9,300 nucleotides of DNA, taken from assembly GCA_026391935.1 (NCBI GenBank), contig JAPLDC010000410.1, forward strand, positions 1 to 9,300, in the 5' to 3' direction. Position numbers and translations under genes: made by a program. This DNA comes from Bacteroidota bacterium. GTDB taxonomy: Bacteria; Bacteroidota; Bacteroidia; 2-12-FULL-35-15. The notes under the pieces are model-generated. The model had not been told where the DNA came from and did not search any database. It saw nothing but the letters and a program-made list of their open reading frames with translations. Shown piece after piece: positions 6,046 to 9,300 of this stretch (the first letter of the stretch is position 1; every line of letters begins with the position of its first letter).

Positions 6046-7419
6046 TTATTTTAGTTTATTAATAATTTCGTCAATACTAATCTCTTCCTTTTCGCCGGAA
6101 ACAATATTCTTTAAAGTCAAAACACCTTCTTTAACTGAAACTACAAATGGAATATTTTTAGACTCGCCATATGTAAATTGTTTTTTAGCATCGGCTTTCG
6201 TATTTGGATAAATCTCAGAATTAATTCCTGCTTTTCGAACCATTGCTAACATTGGCAGCATATCACTCTGGTCTTTTTCATTAAATGCAACGAACAATAA
6301 TTTTGTAGATGCAGAAACAGTATCTGGATACAAATTCAATTCGTTCAGTACATCATAAATTCTATCTGCACCAAATGAAATTCCGACTCCACTCATGTTT
6401 GGTAAACCAAAGATCCCTGTCAGGTCATCGTAACGTCCACCTCCACAAATGCTGCTGGTAAGTGTACCAACATTTGCTTTCACTTCAAAAATAGCTCCTG
6501 TGTAATAATTTAATCCGCGGGCAAGAGTGATGTCTAATTCTAATTGTGCTGTTTCGAGAGTAAGTAATTCATCCCCCTTGCCCCCTTCAAAGGGGGACTT
6601 GAACTTGCTAAAAATAGTTTCCACTTCTTCGATTCCTTTTAAGCCAATTTCAGAAGTTGCTAAAAGTGTTTTTAAGAAATTTAATTTTTCTAATGTTGTT
6701 CCTGTGAATTCAATTAAAGGTTGCAATTTTTCGATAGCAGAAGCGCTTACTCCATTCTCATTTAATTCCTTGTTCACGCCCTCGGCACCTATCTTATCTA
6801 ATTTATCAATCGCAACAGTAATCGTAACAATTTTTTCTTTTTCACCAATTACTTCAGCAATTCCGCTTAATATTTTACGGTTATTGATCTTGATTAGCAC
6901 AGGAACTTTCAGTTTTGTAAATACATCATCAATCATCTGAACCAATTCAACTTCATTGATCAAAGAATCACTTCCTATCACATCCGCATCACACTGATAA
7001 AATTCTCTGTAACGTCCCTTCTGTGGTCTGTCGGCACGCCAAACAGGTTGAATCTGATACCGTTTGAATGGAAATGTAATTTCATTTTGATGCTGCACTA
7101 CGTAACGTGCGAAAGGAACTGTCAAGTCGTATTTTAATGCTTTTTCGGAAATTTTATTGACCAATTGCTTTGAATCAAGATTCATATCAACACCATCTTT
7201 AAAATCCCCGCTATTCAAGATCTTAAATATAAGTTTATCCCCTTCTTCCCCGTATTTTCCCATGAGTGTAGCAAGATTTTCCATTGCCGGTGTTTCGATA
7301 GGTAAATAACCATAACGTTGAAACACTTGTTTGATAGTATCAAATATATAATTGCGTCTCACCATTTCTTGAGGTGAAAAATCACGTGTACCTTTTGGGA
7401 TGCTTGGTTTTGGTGCCAT
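6046..7419 (-). CDS. hisS: Histidyl-tRNA synthetase, 457 aa
   Basis: This class II aminoacyl-tRNA synthetase charges tRNA-His in the cytosol. The start ATG 7419 (MAPKPSIPKGTRDFSP) is the usual HisRS beginning; the frame stays open 30 codons further upstream to 7509, but that extension is unlike HisRS. Visible landmarks are the motif 1 region (FQRYGYLPIETPAME, 33-47), motif 2 (RYQIQPVWRADRPQKGRYRE, 120-139), the HisRS histidine-binding signature LARGLNYYTGAIFEV (299-313), GGGRYDDL (327-334) and motif 3 (GVGISFGADRIYDVL, 344-358). An anticodon-binding domain follows from about 373 to 457. One oddity is SPFEGGKGDE at 275-284, encoded by a G/C-rich palindromic stretch that looks like an in-frame repeat insertion. 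The gene is divergent from the S46 peptidase gene and followed by hutH. Confidence 0.95.
   Translation of the reverse strand: MAPKPSIPKGTRDFSPQEMVRRNYIFDTIKQVFQRYGYLPIETPAMENLATLMGKYGEEGDKLIFKILNSGDFKDGVDMNLDSKQLVNKISEKALKYDLTVPFARYVVQHQNEITFPFKRYQIQPVWRADRPQKGRYREFYQCDADVIGSDSLINEVELVQMIDDVFTKLKVPVLIKINNRKILSGIAEVIGEKEKIVTITVAIDKLDKIGAEGVNKELNENGVSASAIEKLQPLIEFTGTTLEKLNFLKTLLATSEIGLKGIEEVETIFSKFKSPFEGGKGDELLTLETAQLELDITLARGLNYYTGAIFEVKANVGTLTSSICGGGRYDDLTGIFGLPNMSGVGISFGADRIYDVLNELNLYPDTVSASTKLLFVAFNEKDQSDMLPMLAMVRKAGINSEIYPNTKADAKKQFTYGESKNIPFVVSVKEGVLTLKNIVSGEKEEISIDEIINKLK
6572..6597. repeat. G/C-rich palindromic repeat inside hisS
   Basis: Within hisS, CCCCCTT (6581-6587) and AAGGGGG (6590-6596) form a perfect 7-bp inverted repeat with a 2-base spacer, preceded by a direct copy of CCCCCTT at 6573-6579. 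The base composition stands out sharply from the AT-rich gene around it. On the hisS strand it encodes SPFEGGKGD in frame. From memory, GAAGGGGGCAAGGGGGAT-like sequences are frequent dispersed elements in Bacteroidota and give SPFEGG or PPSKG peptides when read through. That it was inserted is inference. Confidence 0.6.
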
Positions 7420-7562
7420 TTTATAAAATCCTAATTCAAAAAATCCTGAATGCTTTATTTTCAGCACGAATATCGTGAATTTTCCCTTAATAATCACGCT
7501 ACCATTCATCCTAAAATATCAGCCACTTGTAAAGTTATTTAAGGCTTTGGACTTATCTCATA

Positions 7563-7591
7563 TTGCTAATTCATAATAATTTCTATTTTTG
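7563..7591 (+). promoter_or_regulatory. Bacteroidota-type promoter for the S46 peptidase gene
   Basis: TTG at 7563-7565, an 18-base spacer, then TATTTTTG at 7584-7591 match the -33/-7 pattern (TTG, about 19 bases, TAnnTTTG), with an exact -7 box. Transcription should start near 7597, giving a leader of about 25 bases before ATG 7622. It lies in the divergent gap between hisS and the peptidase gene, where no other gene is evident. Confidence 0.7.
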
Positions 7592-7621
7592 CCCCTGATA
7601 AACTGAAAACACTTCAACCTT

Positions 7622-9300
7622 ATGAAAAAAATAACTCTATTACTCCTAAGTATTCAATTATTAACGATTAAACTTGTTAAGGCAGATGAAGGCATGTGGC
7701 TTCCGATGTTGTTAAAAAACAATTACGAGCAAATGGTAAAAGCCGGACTAAAACTTACGGCAGAACAACTTTACGACATTAATCTTAACAGTATAAAAGA
7801 TGCCATCGTTTGGTTCAATGGTGGTTGCACTTCCGAAATAATTTCTGAACAAGGTTTATTATTAACCAATCACCATTGCGGATATGATGCAATTGCAAAC
7901 CACAGCACAACGGCTGATAACATCCTTGATAATGGCTTTTGGGCAAAATCATTCTCTGAAGAAAAAATAAATAAGAACATGTGGGCTTCCGTTTTAGTTC
8001 GCATGGAAGATGTCTCTGACAGAGTAAATAAAGGACTTGCAGGAATTGACGCTAAAGACCTGGATGCTAAGAAAACTGAACTATTCAAGTCGATTGAAAA
8101 AGAAGCAACAAAAGATACGCACTATGAAGCCAGCGTAAGATCATTCTTTAAAGACAACGCTTTTTATCTGTTTGTTTTTGAAAAATTCACCGACATACGC
8201 TTGGTTGCAGCTCCTCCTCAATCGATCGGGAAATTTGGTGGTGACACTGATAATTGGATGTGGCCGCGTCACAATGCCGACTTTTCAATGTTCCGTATCT
8301 ACGCAAATAAAGACAATCAGCCGGCGCCATATTCAGCCGATAATGTTCCTTATAAACCAAAACAATTTTTGAATGTTTCTATAAAAGGTGTGAATGATGG
8401 TGATTTTACCATGATATACGGATTCCCGGGTCGCACCAATCGTTATGAAAACTCATTCGGAATTAAATTGGCGATAGATAAAGTGAATCCTGCGATCGTT
8501 GCTTTGCGTGATGTGCGCTTGACCATGTGGAAAGAACAAATGGATAAAAGCGATAGCGTTCGCTTGTTATTGTCTTCAAACTACGCAAAGATCGCTAACT
8601 ACTATAAATATTTTATCGGTCAAACAGAACAATTAAAACGTTTGAAAGTTGTTGATGAAAAGGAAGCTTTGGAAAAACAATTTACAGAATGGGCGAAAGA
8701 TAAACCGCAATATGCTTCCATTCTGCCAACCTTCGAAAAAGCATATACATCCTATAACCAATATGCTTTGCATCAAACCTATATGCGTGAATGTATTTCC
8801 GGTTCCTCATTAATTTCAAATGCAATGAAATATATGTCATTGGAAAAAGCACTTCTGGCAAATCCGCGAGTAGATGATGATATTTCAAAAGCCGTTAATG
8901 CTTTAAAAACTGACGGAGAGGATTTTTACAAATCATTTAATGTTATTTCCGAACAAAAAATATTGGCTTCACTAACAGAAATGTACTTTTCAAACATTCC
9001 TTTAGATCAACAACCTGCCTATATGGCTAAGCTGATGAAGAAATTCAAAGCGAAGACCACTAAGGAAGTATTTGAAAAATTTGCTGCCGCAGCATTCAAA
9101 AAAAGTTTCATGAGCAACAAACAAAGTGCTTTTGCATTTTTAGACAAACCTGATCTGAAAAAATTACAAAACGATCCTGCTTTTGAATACGCGAAAGCAT
9201 TCATTACAAATTATACAGAAAAGATCAAACCACATATTGATGAATTCAACGCGATCAACAATCAACAAGGAAGTTTGTATATAAAAGCATTAATGGAAAT
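7622..9300 (+). CDS. S46 family dipeptidyl-peptidase (DPP7/DPP11-like), 3' end outside window
   Basis: The frame is open from ATG 7622 to the window edge (559 complete codons), so the gene is cut by the window and not by a mutation. Residues 1-21 are a signal peptide (MKKITLLLLS... ending KLVKA, then DEGMW), placing the enzyme in the periplasm. S46 enzymes remove dipeptides from the N-terminus of peptides. The catalytic His is His85 in LLTNHHCGYD, the same number as I recall for Porphyromonas DPP11. The conserved block GGDTDNWMWPRHNADF (206-221) is a hallmark of the family and lies in the region expected to carry the catalytic Asp. GCTSEIIS (68-75) and MIYGFPGRTNRY are further family segments. 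The catalytic Ser and the residue that separates Asp/Glu-specific DPP11 from DPP7 lie beyond the window, so specificity cannot be assigned. Confidence 0.93.
   Translation, partial: MKKITLLLLSIQLLTIKLVKADEGMWLPMLLKNNYEQMVKAGLKLTAEQLYDINLNSIKDAIVWFNGGCTSEIISEQGLLLTNHHCGYDAIANHSTTADNILDNGFWAKSFSEEKINKNMWASVLVRMEDVSDRVNKGLAGIDAKDLDAKKTELFKSIEKEATKDTHYEASVRSFFKDNAFYLFVFEKFTDIRLVAAPPQSIGKFGGDTDNWMWPRHNADFSMFRIYANKDNQPAPYSADNVPYKPKQFLNVSIKGVNDGDFTMIYGFPGRTNRYENSFGIKLAIDKVNPAIVALRDVRLTMWKEQMDKSDSVRLLLSSNYAKIANYYKYFIGQTEQLKRLKVVDEKEALEKQFTEWAKDKPQYASILPTFEKAYTSYNQYALHQTYMRECISGSSLISNAMKYMSLEKALLANPRVDDDISKAVNALKTDGEDFYKSFNVISEQKILASLTEMYFSNIPLDQQPAYMAKLMKKFKAKTTKEVFEKFAAAAFKKSFMSNKQSAFAFLDKPDLKKLQNDPAFEYAKAFITNYTEKIKPHIDEFNAINNQQGSLYIKALME

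Noticed and set aside
6527..6940. 137-codon frame on the + strand inside hisS
   Set aside because: It is antisense to a clearly coding hisS, is Ser/Pro/Ile-rich as expected for a shadow frame, and has no recognisable motif.
7420..7509. 30-codon N-terminal extension of HisRS
   Set aside because: The frame is open, but the extra residues do not resemble HisRS, whose N-terminus is well matched by MAPKPSIPKGTRDFSP at 7419.
7530..7537. TAACTTTA on the minus strand as a hisS promoter -7 box
   Set aside because: It has one mismatch, no TTG at the expected distance upstream, and would give a leader of about 105 bases; too weak to annotate.

Overview
The window looks like ordinary chromosome of a member of the Bacteroidota. 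The support is: low GC content; promoters of the Bacteroidota type (TTG, about 18-19 bases, then TAnnTTTG); a C-terminal type IX secretion (T9SS) sorting domain; a DUF4159 gene preceded by its small partner; an S46 dipeptidyl-peptidase; and few obvious Shine-Dalgarno sites. No phage, plasmid, insertion sequence, CRISPR, tRNA or rRNA was seen.

Layout. Bases 1-150 hold a perfect 26-bp inverted repeat of the dispersed intergenic type. On the + strand, 151-1504 carries an unrecognised helical protein, a 57-residue conserved small protein, and a DUF4159 protein whose start overlaps the small gene by ATGA. A 12-bp convergent gap leads to a minus-strand operon read 4344 to 1517. It encodes a secreted Asp-box (BNR) protein with a T9SS tail, a TIMP/NTR-like membrane-anchored protein coupled to it by TGATG, and an alpha/beta hydrolase. 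Upstream, also on the minus strand, are hisS (histidyl-tRNA synthetase) and then hutH (histidine ammonia-lyase), separated by 73 bp that hold a likely hutH promoter and a repeat-like sequence. Divergent from hisS, on the + strand from 7622 to the window edge, is an S46 peptidase with a good promoter and a signal peptide; its C-terminal part lies outside the window.

How the genes relate. The BNR, NTR-like and hydrolase genes probably form one cell-envelope transcription unit, but no shared pathway can be named. HisRS and HutH compete for the same amino acid, and the other hut genes are absent here. The S46 peptidase would release dipeptides in the periplasm, which fits a peptide- and amino-acid-using lifestyle together with hutH.

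I see no clear undescribed multi-gene system. The points most worth a second look are a G/C-rich palindromic repeat apparently inserted in frame within hisS, the palindrome lying in the spacer of the hutH promoter, the TIMP-like protein with a predicted N-terminal Cys-x-Cys, and the small gene coupled to DUF4159.
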